The notes under the pieces: model-generated
Database searches by the model: none
Told to the model about the DNA's origin: nothing
The model's input: only the letters and a program-made list of their open reading frames with translations
Position numbers and translations under genes: made by a program
Assembly (NCBI GenBank): GCA_965112735.1
Contig: OZ218953.1
Location: 3,720,001 to 3,784,000, forward strand
Length of the DNA: 64,000 nt
Reading direction: 5' to 3'
DNA from: Phaeosaccion multiseriatum
Taxonomy: Eukaryota; Ochrophyta, other classes
In this document: piece after piece, positions 53,201-63,809 of the stretch
Layout of the letters: each line of letters starts with the position of its first letter
Position numbering within the stretch: the stretch's first letter is position 1

Positions 53201-55204
53201 GGAACAAGCAGCAGTTTCCGTTGCGGCATTCTCTCCTGTCACTCTTGCCGCTCAACGGTTGGTGCTCACTCACCGATGACGAAGGCGAGCACGGTGAAGA
53301 AGTGCAGCGCAGGGTCTCCCCAGAAGAGGTACATATCCCACATCTTGACGAACACCGTGCGAGAGGGGGAGAGAGCAGGAGAGAGGGAGAGAGTAGGAGA
53401 GTGAGAGACAGACAGACAGATGCACAGATGCACAGATGGAGAGGAAATCGAGAGAACAAACATAATACAAACGAGTGAAAGGGGACAGACAGACAGAGAC
53501 AGAGCAAGCACGCCGTGCACACCCTAACCCACCTCGAAGAGCATGTCTAGCTCCATGTTGACGGCGAAGAGTGTCTGGAACCAGCCCGACGAGTACAGCT
53601 CGGGGGGGAGGTCGTGGAAGTCAAGGAACTTGCACAGCTTGGGGCGGTGGTACAGGAGCAGCAGCCGGAACAGCCGGAAGCTGCCACACAGGGCCACAAG
53701 CGAAGGGAGCAGGAGGGGGGAGGATCGAGAGGCGAGAGGGGGTGGCGGCGGGCAGGAAGGAGCTTAGACCTGAGTGTTTCGGAGAGTTGACTTTTCTTTG
53801 GACAGGGGAGAAAGGGAAGCTCACAGAGGTGGGAAGGAAGAAACAAAGAACGTCAATCGATACGAGAGAGTGAGAAGCCGAGAGCAAACGACCCGCAAGG
53901 CCTTTGTCAGGCTATCTATCCGCCCATATGCCCCCCCCCCATCCTCCACCTCTCACCAGATTTGTAGGGAGATGCACTCGTCATCTTGCGCGACGACGTA
54001 GGGTAGGAAGCGCTCAACGAAGGCACTGTAGGCAAGGAAAGTGTCCGTCACCGCCACAGCTGTCTCCTCCCCCCACCCCGAGGCTGCTGCGGCCGCCAGT
54101 GCGGCTTCCTCTTCGTCCTCTTCTTGCGCCGACCGCACCCGTACCGTGCCATCAACAGAGCCCCGAGTAGCCTGGGCAGCAGCGGCAGCAGCAGCAGCAG
54201 CAGCAGCAGCGATAGCTGCGGTATCTCTCTTTGGCATGAGGTGCTGCGACTGCCAGGACAGCGCCACGAAGGGGGCGAGAATCTCGTGCATGCCCTGCTT
54301 GTACCTGACGTCATTGTGCTTGCAGTAGTACGTCAGTAGCTGCGTCAGCAGGTGCCGCCCCTCGGCCGTGTTGAAGGGCGCCTGCGTTTGCCGAGTGCGC
54401 TCCACGTCGACTCGGATGACCCGCTGATTGGGTAGGTCCAGCGGAGTGGTCATGATGGCTTCCTGCAGGGCCAGACGGCCGCGCAGTCGGGCAGCTTTGG
54501 CCGCCACAAAGCTCGGCCTGGCACTGGTGTTGCCGCCCTCCTCCCCCTCTCCTCCTCCACCTGCTGCTGCTGCTACTGCCGTATCACCAACTGCCCCAGC
54601 GTGGCCTTGACCCGCCGCATCAGTCTGACCGATTAGCAGGAGCCACCACACCTCCCTCCTCCTCTCCGGCGGTACTCTTGCTGCCTCTCTACAGAGCACC
54701 TTGACCCGCTGTGGATCCACCGCCGCAGCGCCACGCGCCTGCGCATCAAGCTCTGCTCCGATGGCGGCGAGTCGCTTCTCCGTCTCAGAGAGAGGAGGAG
54801 GACTCGCCACTTCTTCGGCTTCTTCTTCTTCCGCAGCAGAGGGGACTTTCGATAAAGAGGCAGTGTCGGGTTCCGAAGAGGCTCCTGAGTCTTCCACGGC
54901 CGCCTTTGTGGGCGATGCCTCTCCATTCGAGGCGGTGGCTATGGCTGGGGTGGTGGGATTGGATGCATCTCCTTTGGTCACGAGCTTTGGGGGAGCGGAG
55001 CCGCCCGCGCTTTGTGTACCGCCGCGGCTACCATTCTTGCTCCTCCTGCTGCTCCTGACACTGCGGCTGCTGTTGCTGCTTGTGCTGCTACTGATCCTAT
55101 GGCTACCACCACCAGCCTTCTTGGCGTCCGCGCCACCCCTCTTCGCCGGTGTGCTTTGCTCCTTGCCTCCACCACCAACGCCAGCCTTTGATGGAGCATC
55201 AGAC

Positions 55205-55242
<38 letters not shown>

Positions 55243-55764
55243 AGTTGGAGACAGAGCCGTTGGCGACACAGACACAGCAGGCCTCCCCCGTGCCCCCCGG
55301 GCAGCGCTCTTGCCCTTGGGGCTGCCGACGAAGGGGCCGAACACCTTCTCCGCCTTGGCCAGGGGGTTGGCCTGGCCGGCCAGGGGCGAGGAGGCAGACA
55401 CGGCGCGCTGGTGCACAACGCTCTTGTTGCGCCCCTGCCCCTTCCCCTCTCCCGTTGAGGCCGCCGCGCGCTGCCGAGCATTCATGGCGTGCAGGTACTT
55501 GGCGCCGATCCCTTTGGCCGCCACAGGAGACTCGGACTCCTCCTGCGACGCCAATGCCGCCGCACCAGCAGTAGCAGAAGTACTACGGGGAGGAGAAGGA
55601 GCAAGACGAGGAGGAGGAGGAGGAGGAGGAGGTGCCTCTGAATCATCAGGCAATGCGCCGCTCGATCGGACACTCCCGTGCCTCCCTCTACTGCTGGTGC
55701 CACTACCACGGGTGCTGCCCTGCCTCCGGTGGCCGCTCCTTCCTGGAGAAGCTCCACTCGCCAT
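47135..55764 (-). CDS. TBC1D23: TBC1D23-like TBC/rhodanese protein, strongly expanded
   Basis: Predicted 2,253 residues in 8 exons: 55764-53957, 53680-53533, 53343-53274, 52854-52667, 52398-52226, 51960-51472, 51186-48216, 48049-47135. Animal TBC1D23 (about 700 residues) links endosome-derived vesicles to golgins at the trans-Golgi. The same order is seen here: a TBC domain (about 375-740; REVWWLLL, LDLPNQ, FRLFRLLLLYHRPKLCKFLD, ALHFFTVLAFVI), then rhodanese (YILMDCRSAEEF, APALHLDP, GHFCLIGEG, FVRVLLEHDFPYVSHVRG), then the C-terminal PH-like end (KIVEKRRIGQLTRITSQK, LLIFYFKPDG). The Arg-finger motif IRVDVERT (Arg456) and Gln-finger motif YKQG (Gln490) are present. Long Ser/Gly/Glu-rich insertions fill a 990-codon exon, and a Gly run of over 60 residues follows the last domain. 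The acidic exon 51960-51472 was placed by phase. Confidence 0.88.
52868..53272. repeat. 203-bp tandem duplication in a TBC1D23-like intron
   Basis: Two near-identical copies (about 52873-53069 and 53082-53272, offset 203 bp) make up most of the intron between exons 52667-52854 and 53274-53343. The second copy ends at the 5' splice site. The first copy lacks the GT at the matching place. Confidence 0.92.
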
Positions 55765-56532
55765 GGCTGGCACAAGCAGGAGGATTATTCAAGGCGCTGC
55801 TGCAGCTGCCGTTGTTGTGGGCCTTGAAGACTTGCTCCCCCCACACATAGCGCTGCTTCGTGACTACCTCATCCTCCTATTGCAAAGTGCTCCCAGGCAA
55901 GCTTTGGACCTCCTCCTCCGATTGCAAAGTGCTCTTCGGTTCGACGGAAAAAAAAAAATGACGAAGTGGATCAAGCCCACAAACCCCCTTCTTCCTCCTG
56001 CCACACGTGTCCGGGGCAGTGACTCGTAACAGCAGTAGCAGTAGCAGTACCAGGAGCAGTAGCAGTAGCGCCAGCACCAGCACTCGGAGATGCCCTTCAA
56101 GGCATCCGTACACTCACAAGTAAACTTCCGTACGTAAGTTTACGTAAGCTAGAAGTATTTTTGTAACGGTACCCAAAATATTCTCTCCGTCTCTCCCTAT
56201 CTCTCCTCCAAAGCTCTCATCTGTACCGTATTGGGCGCGGTCGATAGTATCATCGGCAAGTGCGGCCGACACATTGCGCCCGAACAGCTGGAGGAGGGAG
56301 GAGAGATCGGCAGCCGCAGCGAGCCACGTTCGGGGCTTCGTGTGTTTGGCGGTGGTGTGGGCGAGGCAAGGTATGCTGAGGGAGGCATAAGGGATGAAGG
56401 AGGTCGCCCGGCCGTCCTGCCTTCGAAGCCGAAAGGTAGGGAAGGAAGACAGGGGACGATTATAGAGTCCGGTTGGGAGCGAGGTCGAGCAGAGAAGACG
56501 AAAAAAACAGTGGAAGTAGCGAGTGCGTTCCA
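55765..56532. promoter_or_regulatory. Divergent promoter region, TBC1D23-like / ZMYND12-like
   Basis: 768 bp lie between two start codons. Notable features are a duplicated CTCCTCCGATTGCAAAGTGCTC-type block (two copies near 55872 and 55909), an A-run at 55952-55960 and a TACGTAAGTTTACGTAAG repeat near 56131-56148. No coding sequence is supported. Confidence 0.5.
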
Positions 56533-58999
56533 ATGTCGGTGCAGCAGTTCAGTAGCGGGACGCTGGGGACGGGCACCCAAGCAGGAGGGTCTGCGGCTTC
56601 CACGGACTATCGCATCGAGCGCATCAACCGCCTGGCGTACCCCAAAGGGAAGATCCCTCGCTGCGAGCTGACGGGCCTCCCTGCCCAAGTTATGCTCGTT
56701 GCTCACAATGTCAGCCTCTGCTATGCCACTGAGGAGCACGCGGAGCAGGCATGGCATGGCATTATGCACAAAATCGGGCCCCTGGTCGGGCCGCTACGGG
56801 CTGCTCCCCCCATGATTGGATCGGAGGAAGACAGAGCTCGGCGGCAGTACACTGTGCGAATGAGCAAACGCGCCCTGGTGGACTTGTGCCAGCAGGAGGC
56901 GAGCACGTTTCTGGTCAAGGGCAGGTTCGACCTGGCCATTCCGGGGGCAATTCAGGCGCTGGCCTTTTGCAAGGAGATCTTTGGGGAAGGCAGCATCGAG
57001 ATGGTGCCACCCTACCTGCTGCTCTCGGAGGCCAACTTGGGCCTGGGCAGACTGCAAGCAGCGGAAGAGTTTCTGTCTCTCGCGAATTGGAGCATCCTCA
57101 AGAATCCAGATTGCAGCAACAACATCCGGTCGCAGGTAACGAAGCTCCAGCACGGGCGTGTGTGGAGGGCGTTGTGGTGCATTGCGGGACAGACAGACGG
57201 GAAGCTTCCGCTGGCCCACAGTGACTGACACTTCGAAAAGCTATGCACAAAGAGCGCTGACGATGTCCTCCCTCCCTCCCTCCCTCCCCCCCTCCCCCCC
57301 CATTAGCTACACCGCAACTTCGGCAAGCTATACACCGCGCAGAACAAGTTGGACGAGGCTATCCGAGAGCTGGCCAAGGACATTTACTGCTCCTCACTGG
57401 AGGTGGGGCCGGAGAACGTCAACACCTCGCCGGGCATCTTCCTCATGGCCAACACGCTCTACGCCAAGAGAAACGTCGAGGTGAGGAAGCGGGGCAGGAG
57501 GAGGGCAAAGTATGCAGGAGAGGCGCCTCCTTTGCGTGGGGGTGCCTGAGGAGGTATTCGAGGAGGGAAGGTCCATCTGCGTTGCGTCGGCTCCGTCGAG
57601 TAGGAATAGGCCGGGTCTGTTGTCCGTGGGCTACAAGCGTGGTCTTTGTTGTCAGTGGTCTGTTTGTTCCTTCTCCTCCCCCCCTCTCTCCTTGGATACG
57701 GTCAGCCCCTGCAGTAGGTAGTGGCTCGGGCTGTGATCCTCACCACACGAGCAGCGCCTCGTTCTCCCCGTATCCGCGCCTCCCTCGTCCTTTCTGTTGT
57801 CGTGCGGTACAATTGACCCACCCGCCTGACCATGCCATCTCATGCCTTATCTTACCTTGGTCTCGTCTCGCACATGCCCCACGCACACACCCACGCCTCC
57901 ACGCTCTCACGCCAACCCCACCTCACAGAGCGCCTTGGCCTTCTACGACAAGGTGGTGGACATTTGGTACAAATTTATGGCCTCTCTGCGGCAGGATCCC
58001 CAGCTGGCAGAGGCGCTGGGCAACGAATCGCAGCTGTCCGAGGGCGTGGAGATGCTCACACGAGTGCTCAACACTAGGCTGAACCTGCTGGGGGAGGGGC
58101 ACATCGCCACGGGGGAGGCGAGGTACACACTAGGGTTGCTCAACTCCTTCATGGGCAATCACGCGGTAAGGAGGAAAGGAAGAGGGGGGGGGGGGGGGGG
58201 GGCAAGTTGAGTACTCGGGAGGGCGCTTGATCGGAGTTCCTTTGGGAAGTCTTCAGGCTTGAACCGAGTTGAAGGGGATGGAAGGATCCATCGCTCGAGC
58301 AAGCATCCACCTATTCCATCCACAGATGGCACCTCGAAGAGGCTCTGAGGTGCGAAGGTGCATGAGATGCGCACAGACGGATGCGCTTCTTGGGCCTTGG
58401 ACGGCGTTGTACCACTCCTAGCTTTCCCTCCCCTCTTCTCCGCCCTCGTACTTACTTACTTACATACATATTTACTTCCTTCCTTCTTTCATATCCTGTC
58501 CTGTCCTGGCGTGCCGTGTCCTATCCTGCAGCTGGCCGTGGAGAACCTGACGGCGGCCTCCAACATCTACGAGAAGCAGCTGGGGCAGGGGCACCAGTCA
58601 TACAAGGACGTTATGGCTGTGCTGGACCAGCTCAGCGACCAGCAGCAACAGCAGCTTCAGCAAGGCGGAACTAGATCCGCTGCCGACCAACAAGGCGGTA
58701 GCACTGACGGGGTGGGTGGGGCCGGAGCTTCTGGTGCGGTCGGGGGCGTGGTGAATAACTTTGTCTTGAACAGCAGTCGGCGGCCGACGCCTGAGGGAGG
58801 CGAGGCTGGCGACCACGGGGCGCTTCTCTCTGCGAGCTCTCTGCTCAATCAATTCCCCGGCGGCGATTCGGTCATGCCGAGGGCCCCGAAGCAGAGTCCC
58901 ATCCCGCTGCCCCCCCTGGGCTCGGCCGCTCACCCGCACAGCACGGAGGGTACAGCGGGAGATGCCATGACAATGTCTCCGCCACAATCGGCAGGGTAG
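56533..58999 (+). CDS. ZMYND12: ZMYND12-like TPR protein lacking the MYND zinc site
   Basis: 493 residues in 4 exons: 56533-57135, 57307-57480, 57929-58165, 58532-58999. Animal ZMYND12 is an axonemal/ciliary protein that partners TTC29. The match is clear: VPPYLLLSEANLGLGRLQAA, AEEFLSLANWSILKNPDCSN, LHRNFGKLYTAQNKLDEAI, and a final TPR. Residues 40-80 align with the MYND finger of animal ZMYND12 (CELTGLPAQ ... CYATEEHAEQAWHGIMHKI). The spacing is kept, but most of the seven Cys/His ligands are replaced, so zinc binding is unlikely. The C-terminal 130 residues are Gly/Ser/Gln-rich and unrelated to the animal protein. Presence of this family suggests that the organism makes flagella. The ATG was chosen because the in-frame extension upstream has no other ATG. 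Confidence 0.88.
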
Positions 59000-59329
59000 G
59001 AAGGAAGGGGCGAAGCGGGCCGAGGGTGGTGGGCAGAGGGCTCAGGCTCTCAAGCGGCGCACGAGAGAAAGGGAGGTGGAGAAGCAGCAGCGGCGGCAGC
59101 GCTAGTATTGTAGTGAGGTAGCACTCCACAGCAGAGGCTGAGAATGTAAGAAGCGAAAAAAGGCGTATGACCACGCGTGGGCCTTGTTCTTCAGGGAGGA
59201 GGATGAGATGAAGGTACCCCGGATGCCTTTCATCAAAGGGAACAAAGACGAGGTGGCGCACATTGCTACATAGCAGGAGCAGATGCGGCCTATGGAGGCA
59301 TTTTTCTTCTTGTCCAACACATCTTTTCT
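59000..59329. other. Convergent intergenic region (ZMYND12-like / CENP-S)
   Basis: 330 bp between two 3' ends, presumably 3' UTR sequence. Nothing notable is seen. Confidence 0.55.
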
Positions 59330-60121
59330 TTACAGCAATAGATCGTCATCAGATGATTCGTCGTCGTCGTCGTCGTCGTCGTCGGACCCAGCACCAAGCT
59401 CCCATGTACGTCTGCCTCCACTGCTAGCAGGCACAGCGGGGAGATGGCTCGCCTCTGCCGGAGCTGCTGGGCCGCCCAACACACACCCTCCTGCCGTACC
59501 TCCTCTCATGCCCACCGCTGCATAGTTTGGAGGGGAGTTTTCGAAATCATCCTCGTCACTCCTGCCCCGATGCCCGTGCCCACCGTTCTCGTCTCCGTTC
59601 CCACGTGCTTCACCGCCATTGTATTCATCATCCCCACTGCCATCCTCGCCGCCGCCGTGCGCAACACCATCCACTGGCAGGCTGAACGATACCCCCCCTG
59701 CCGCTGCCGCTGCCGCCGCCACTGTCTTGACCTTCTTCTTGCTTCCCCGCGTATCTCCGCCTCCACTTGCACTGTCCTTCTTCCTCCTTTCCTCGAAAGA
59801 AGCGAGGGCGTGCGTGACTCCATTTCCCCCTCTCCGGGCCACCAGCTTCACGTCATCCACGCCCACGACGGACCGCTTACCATGCTTGGAGAACTGGTGC
59901 AAATCGTCCGCCAAAATCGCAGTGTACTTGAGGAGGAGGTGGGTAAGTGTGCTAGTGGCTCCTCCGCCGAAGGGAATAGGGGCTTCTTTGCCACCCTGGT
60001 CCTGTTGCTGTCGCTGCTCCTTCTCATGCTTCTCCTGCTGCTTTGCGTGCTCTACCCTGAGTATCTCCCCCACGCTGAACTGCAGGGCCTTTCTAACCTC
60101 TTCGTTATACGAAGGATCCAT
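59330..60121 (-). CDS. CENPS: CENP-S / MHF1 histone-fold protein with acidic tail
   Basis: Single exon, 263 residues. CENP-S (MHF1) pairs with CENP-X (MHF2) at the kinetochore and in the FANCM DNA-repair complex. The histone fold is seen in RKALQFSVGEILRVEHAKQQ (helix 1), STLTHLLLKYTAILADDLHQF (helix 2), and the hallmark SKHGKRSVVGVDDVKLVARR (loop 2 and helix 3). A Lys/Glu/Gln-rich insert of about 20 residues sits between helices 1 and 2. After residue 100 the protein is unlike animal CENP-S (about 138 residues): a basic GSKKKVK patch, poly-Ala, a Gly/Asp/Asn-rich stretch and a final Asp/Ser run. The reading frame is open throughout and no intron is needed. The gene starts with the only suitable ATG. 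Confidence 0.88.
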   Translation of the reverse strand: MDPSYNEEVRKALQFSVGEILRVEHAKQQEKHEKEQRQQQDQGGKEAPIPFGGGATSTLTHLLLKYTAILADDLHQFSKHGKRSVVGVDDVKLVARRGGNGVTHALASFEERRKKDSASGGGDTRGSKKKVKTVAAAAAAAGGVSFSLPVDGVAHGGGEDGSGDDEYNGGEARGNGDENGGHGHRGRSDEDDFENSPPNYAAVGMRGGTAGGCVLGGPAAPAEASHLPAVPASSGGRRTWELGAGSDDDDDDDDESSDDDLLL

Positions 60122-60679
60122 GAAGAACAGCGATGCCCGAGGAAGGGTTCCCTCTCGTCCCCCTCCCCCCCTCCTTTCCAGACAAAGCTTTCTATTCGTC
60201 TCTGTCGCGTTTTTTTCTCCCTTTGAGATGGAGGGGGCCCGTCCAACTTGTATTTATTGACTTAAGAGGATAGAGGGCAATCTGTCCAAGTTAGTGCTGT
60301 TGGTTCTGATGCGACCCTGCTCCCTGCTTCTGGCTGGCGCCAGCCGGCCAGGCAGGTTCCAGGTTCTGGGGGAAAGCCATGTAATAAGGCAATGTGATGA
60401 GGGCCAAGGCTGCTTCCTGCTTCTGGGCTGGCCTGTCTCAGAAGCATGTCAGGGGCCGAGAGAAGGCTGTGCGATGTTGAAATCACGTTGCTCTGCTGCT
60501 GCAGGCATTTAAATTAAAAATAAAACATGGACTGAATGAGGGGACAAGAGCTGAGCCGCGTCGGGCGACTCGATGCTCGGCCAAAACGAGTCTAATCTAA
60601 AAAACAAAAAAGATGCAATGAGAGTTGGGGTGTTGCCAATCGATCTCCTTCTCCTTCATCGCTCGCTCGCTCGCTCGCC
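60122..60679. other. Intergenic region between CENP-S and CCT-like genes (same strand)
   Basis: 558 bp that should contain the CENP-S promoter and the 3' end of the CCT-like gene. It has a short perfect palindrome (GGCTGGCGCCAGCC near 60331), two related CTGCTTCTGG blocks and an AT-rich patch at 60507-60525. No gene is seen. Confidence 0.5.
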
Positions 60680-61630
60680 TCACCGCTTCTTGACCTTCGT
60701 GATGGGCAGAAACTTGGTGGAGTTGGGAACGAAACGCCCGTGCAGCCTCTCGCGCTTCAGCGCCACTTCCTTGCGGCTGTCGGACACGGCCTTCACGACG
60801 CCGCCATCGCCGGCTCGCGCTCTCTGGGGCTTGCGCGCCCACGTCCGGCGCTTTCTCTTCCACAGGTAGCGAGCCACGCTCAGGGCTCGGCGACGAGGCT
60901 GGTGCGGCGGAGGGAAGGCTTCGGCGTTGCAGGCAGAGAGGCCCGGGACAGGGGGGCAAGGCGGGGCGGGGTCGGGATCGGGGTCGGGGTCGCTCTGGTC
61001 CATGCTGCTGCCGCTCTTGTCGACGGACAGAGCATGCTCGTAAACACAAGGCGGTGACTCCCCAGCCGCACCGCTGCATCCAGCGTGACTGGGTTTGGCA
61101 TTGCAGGTAGAGAGGCTGCTGCCTCCGCTGCTGCTGCTGATGCTGCTTGTGAAAGCGCTTCTGTAAGGGACGAATGTCACGCTGCTGGTGTTGCTACTGC
61201 TGCTGATATCGGTGTCAGAGCTGCTGCTACTCTCGCTCCGAACGAGGCGACCACTGGGCTCGCCCTCCATGGCCACATGGCCGATAGTGGGCAGGAGCTG
61301 CTGATACGGCAGGGGCTGCTGATGGTGATAGGAGCGATCACACTCTTCCAGCGGCTGTTCCTTCCCGAATCTCGATAGAGATACCGAGTCGAAGTCCTCA
61401 GGCGAAACGAATGTCTCGTCGTCTTCCATCTCCAGCTCCCACGCCAGCTCCTCCTCAAGAAAAAAGATGCCATCCGCCTCTTCGCCCAGCTCGAGCACAT
61501 CCTGTATCTCCCCTCCAGGGGTGCCCCTCAGGTCACTGCTGCCACTGCACGTGTCCCTGAGAGGCACCGCTTGCCCCCCTTCCCCCTCCATCCCCGCCCC
61601 CTTGCTGTTTTGCTCTTGCATGGCCGTCAT
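60680..61630 (-). CDS. CCT-like motif protein, possible transcription regulator
   Basis: Single exon, 316 residues. The C-terminal region (about 246-300) resembles a CCT motif: ALSVARYLWKRKRRTWARK, a short spacer, then SRKEVALKRERLHGRFV. CCT motifs occur in CONSTANS-, PRR- and TIFY-type regulators of plants and in algal light/clock proteins. They act in nuclear import and in NF-Y/DNA binding. The N-terminal half is acidic (FFLEEELAWELEMEDDE) and Ser-rich, as in activation domains, with a DPDPDP run near 215. The spacer between the two halves of the motif is longer than usual, so the assignment is good but not certain. No B-box or response-regulator domain is present. The start is the first ATG of the frame. 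Confidence 0.7.
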   Translation of the reverse strand: MTAMQEQNSKGAGMEGEGGQAVPLRDTCSGSSDLRGTPGGEIQDVLELGEEADGIFFLEEELAWELEMEDDETFVSPEDFDSVSLSRFGKEQPLEECDRSYHHQQPLPYQQLLPTIGHVAMEGEPSGRLVRSESSSSSDTDISSSSNTSSVTFVPYRSAFTSSISSSSGGSSLSTCNAKPSHAGCSGAAGESPPCVYEHALSVDKSGSSMDQSDPDPDPDPAPPCPPVPGLSACNAEAFPPPHQPRRRALSVARYLWKRKRRTWARKPQRARAGDGGVVKAVSDSRKEVALKRERLHGRFVPNSTKFLPITKVKKR

Positions 61631-62245
61631 TTGTACTTGTCGGCGACATCATTCTGGAATACATCTTGGCTTTTCCTTTTCGCCTAGCTGGTCTCATAGT
61701 CTTTGAGGGAGGTGGTGAGTCCATTAGCAGTACATGATTGCTTGCTGTTCTGTGTTGTGTTGTAGGAGGGGGAAGCGTTTGGAGACCAGTCAGTTTCGCA
61801 CCTTACATGCACAAGCTTTCTCGAGCCTTTCCTTCTCCTCCCCCCCCTCTTCATACCATTGGGTTACCTTCCTACCCTTCCTACCCCACTCCCCACCCCA
61901 TCTCCACTCCACTCGACCCCCCCACAAACCCTTGAAACTCTTCCTGAACCGTTCCCTTCCCTCTCCCCAATCCGGCGCTCCTTGCTTTAAAACATGGGAG
62001 AGGGAAAACGACCTCGCCCCACCCCTCATATCTCCCCTTATTAGCTCCATGGTCTCACCTTAGGTCCTTTTCCCCTTACACACGTGTCTCTGTGCCAATG
62101 ATTTTGCCGGCCCATGTGGACCATTCCTGAAATCGTCGCCACTTGTGATCCACTTGTCGCGGATTTCGAGCTCGCTCACATGATCCATTACTTTTAGACA
62201 ACCATATAGCGCTCCTCGATCTCCGATCTCCTCTGACAAGGATTC
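61631..62245. promoter_or_regulatory. Divergent promoter region, CCT-like / YwbE-like
   Basis: 615 bp between two start codons, with pyrimidine-rich stretches at 61827-61945. No coding sequence or recognised element was found. Confidence 0.5.
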
Positions 62246-63625
62246 ATGGTGATCGGGAGGGTTGTGGTGATGCTGCTTGTTTCTCGTTCCGTTCGAGGCT
62301 TTGTCGCTGTGCCCGCTTCGCGTGTAGCAGCGGCAGCAGCAAGAGGAGGAGGACGAGGAGGAGCGGGACGGATGGCACGTCGACAACCGCCTTGTCACAC
62401 CATCTCTCGCCGGCTACACGACGGAGAAGAGATAGCTTTGTGGTCATTGGCAGCAGCGAGAGGGAGAGGGGGTGGGAGGAGCTCAAGTGGCGGCGGCGGC
62501 GGCAGGAGGAGGAGGAGGCCTTCTCCAAGGTGAGCAGGGCCCAAGCCTCGGCCCGCCCGCTCCTACCGTCATCTTCTTTTCCCTTCTCGCTCTCTGTCTC
62601 TTCTCGCATCTCAATCTGTCCTCCGCCCCCCTTCTCCCCCCTCCTCCCTCTCCCCTTCTCTTCTCTCCTCTCCTCTCCTCGTCTCTCTATCTCAGGGACG
62701 GAGGTGGTGAGGGTGGTGCGGGCAGTCCGTCCAGGGCGAGCCAGTATCGGCATAACTTACGGCCGGGCATTCGCGTGGAGGTGGTGAAGAAGCAAGACCA
62801 GAGAACGGGGCGCTTGACAAGGTGCGTAGAGGAAACAAGCGGTCGCAGCCGCAGCGTTTCGGCAATGGCTGTGGAACGGGGAGGCTTTCTGGGGCCGCCT
62901 CTGTACAAGGGGCAGCAATGGGGAATGGGATGGAGTCAGCAAAGAGATGAGGAGAGATGGGGAAAGAGGGAGAGAGAGGGAGGGAGACCAAAATATCTGA
63001 ACAAGAGGGCATCTTCTACCTCAGGACACTCCTTAGTTTGCCTCTACTTGCAAAGAAGGCTCTGGTTGGCTCACGTTTTCATTGTTATCTTCATTCTGTC
63101 TCGCGCCGTCCGTCCCTCCGCCTCCGCAGCGGTGTGGTACAACGACTGTTGACAAACTCGACTTTCCATCCGCGAGGAATCAAGGTGCGGCTGGATAACG
63201 GAGTAGTAGGAAGAGTCTTTAGCATCGCCGGCGACGAAACCCGCTCCAACTTCTTGCCGACTGCTGCTGGTGTCGACACGTCCTCCTCGGAGAACCCAGT
63301 ATCGGGCGGAGCAGCAGACGCAGCAGCAGTACTGGAACACCCACAGCAGGAGGATCACTTTGCGGCTCACGCAGAGAATCAGCTAGGAGAGCAGCAGCAG
63401 CAGGAGGAGGAGGAGAAGGAGGAGGAGGAGGAGGAGGAGGGGGAGGAGCGGCGGCGGCACGGGCGGCGGCAGGGCGAAGCTTGGAGACGGAGACGGGGAC
63501 GGGGAGGGAGGGGGGGGGGCAGGCAGGTTCACGCGAGAGGTGGGGCAGGAGGCGAGGCAGGAGGCGAAGCCAAAACGAGCCGCTCGTGGCACTTCGTGGA
63601 CGGCGTGTTGGTGGACAGCACATAG
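62246..63625 (+). CDS. YwbE/DUF2196 family protein with possible targeting peptide
   Basis: 301 residues in 3 exons: 62246-62529, 62696-62821, 63130-63625. Residues about 116-165 match the bacterial YwbE (DUF2196) family along its whole core: LRPGIRVEVVKKQDQRTGRL, then GVVQRLLTNSTFHPRGIKVR and LDNGVVGRV. The family is about 65 residues in bacteria and archaea; its function is unknown. The exon junction falls inside the core and restores it exactly. The N-terminus (VVVMLLVSRSVRGFVAVPASR, first 20 or so residues after the start) is hydrophobic, then Arg/Ala/Gly-rich without acids. An RGF-VAVP site recalls the Phe-type cleavage motif of heterokont plastid pre-sequences, but mitochondrial import is as possible. 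The C-terminal 130 residues are Glu/Arg/Gly-rich and repeat-encoded. Confidence 0.82.
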
Positions 63626-63809
63626 AGCCTCGCCACCTCGTCTACCCAAGGTTAGTTAGCTCTATTACATAAAGAGGAAATTTAATGCTGGGAAGAAAAA
63701 AAACTAATTAAAATTCATTAAAAAATTGAGCCCTCTGGTGTTTTATCGATCTCCTCCTCGCACGCAGCACAGTGATATAAGGGTGTGAGGCTGCGAGAGA
63801 GAGAGCTCC

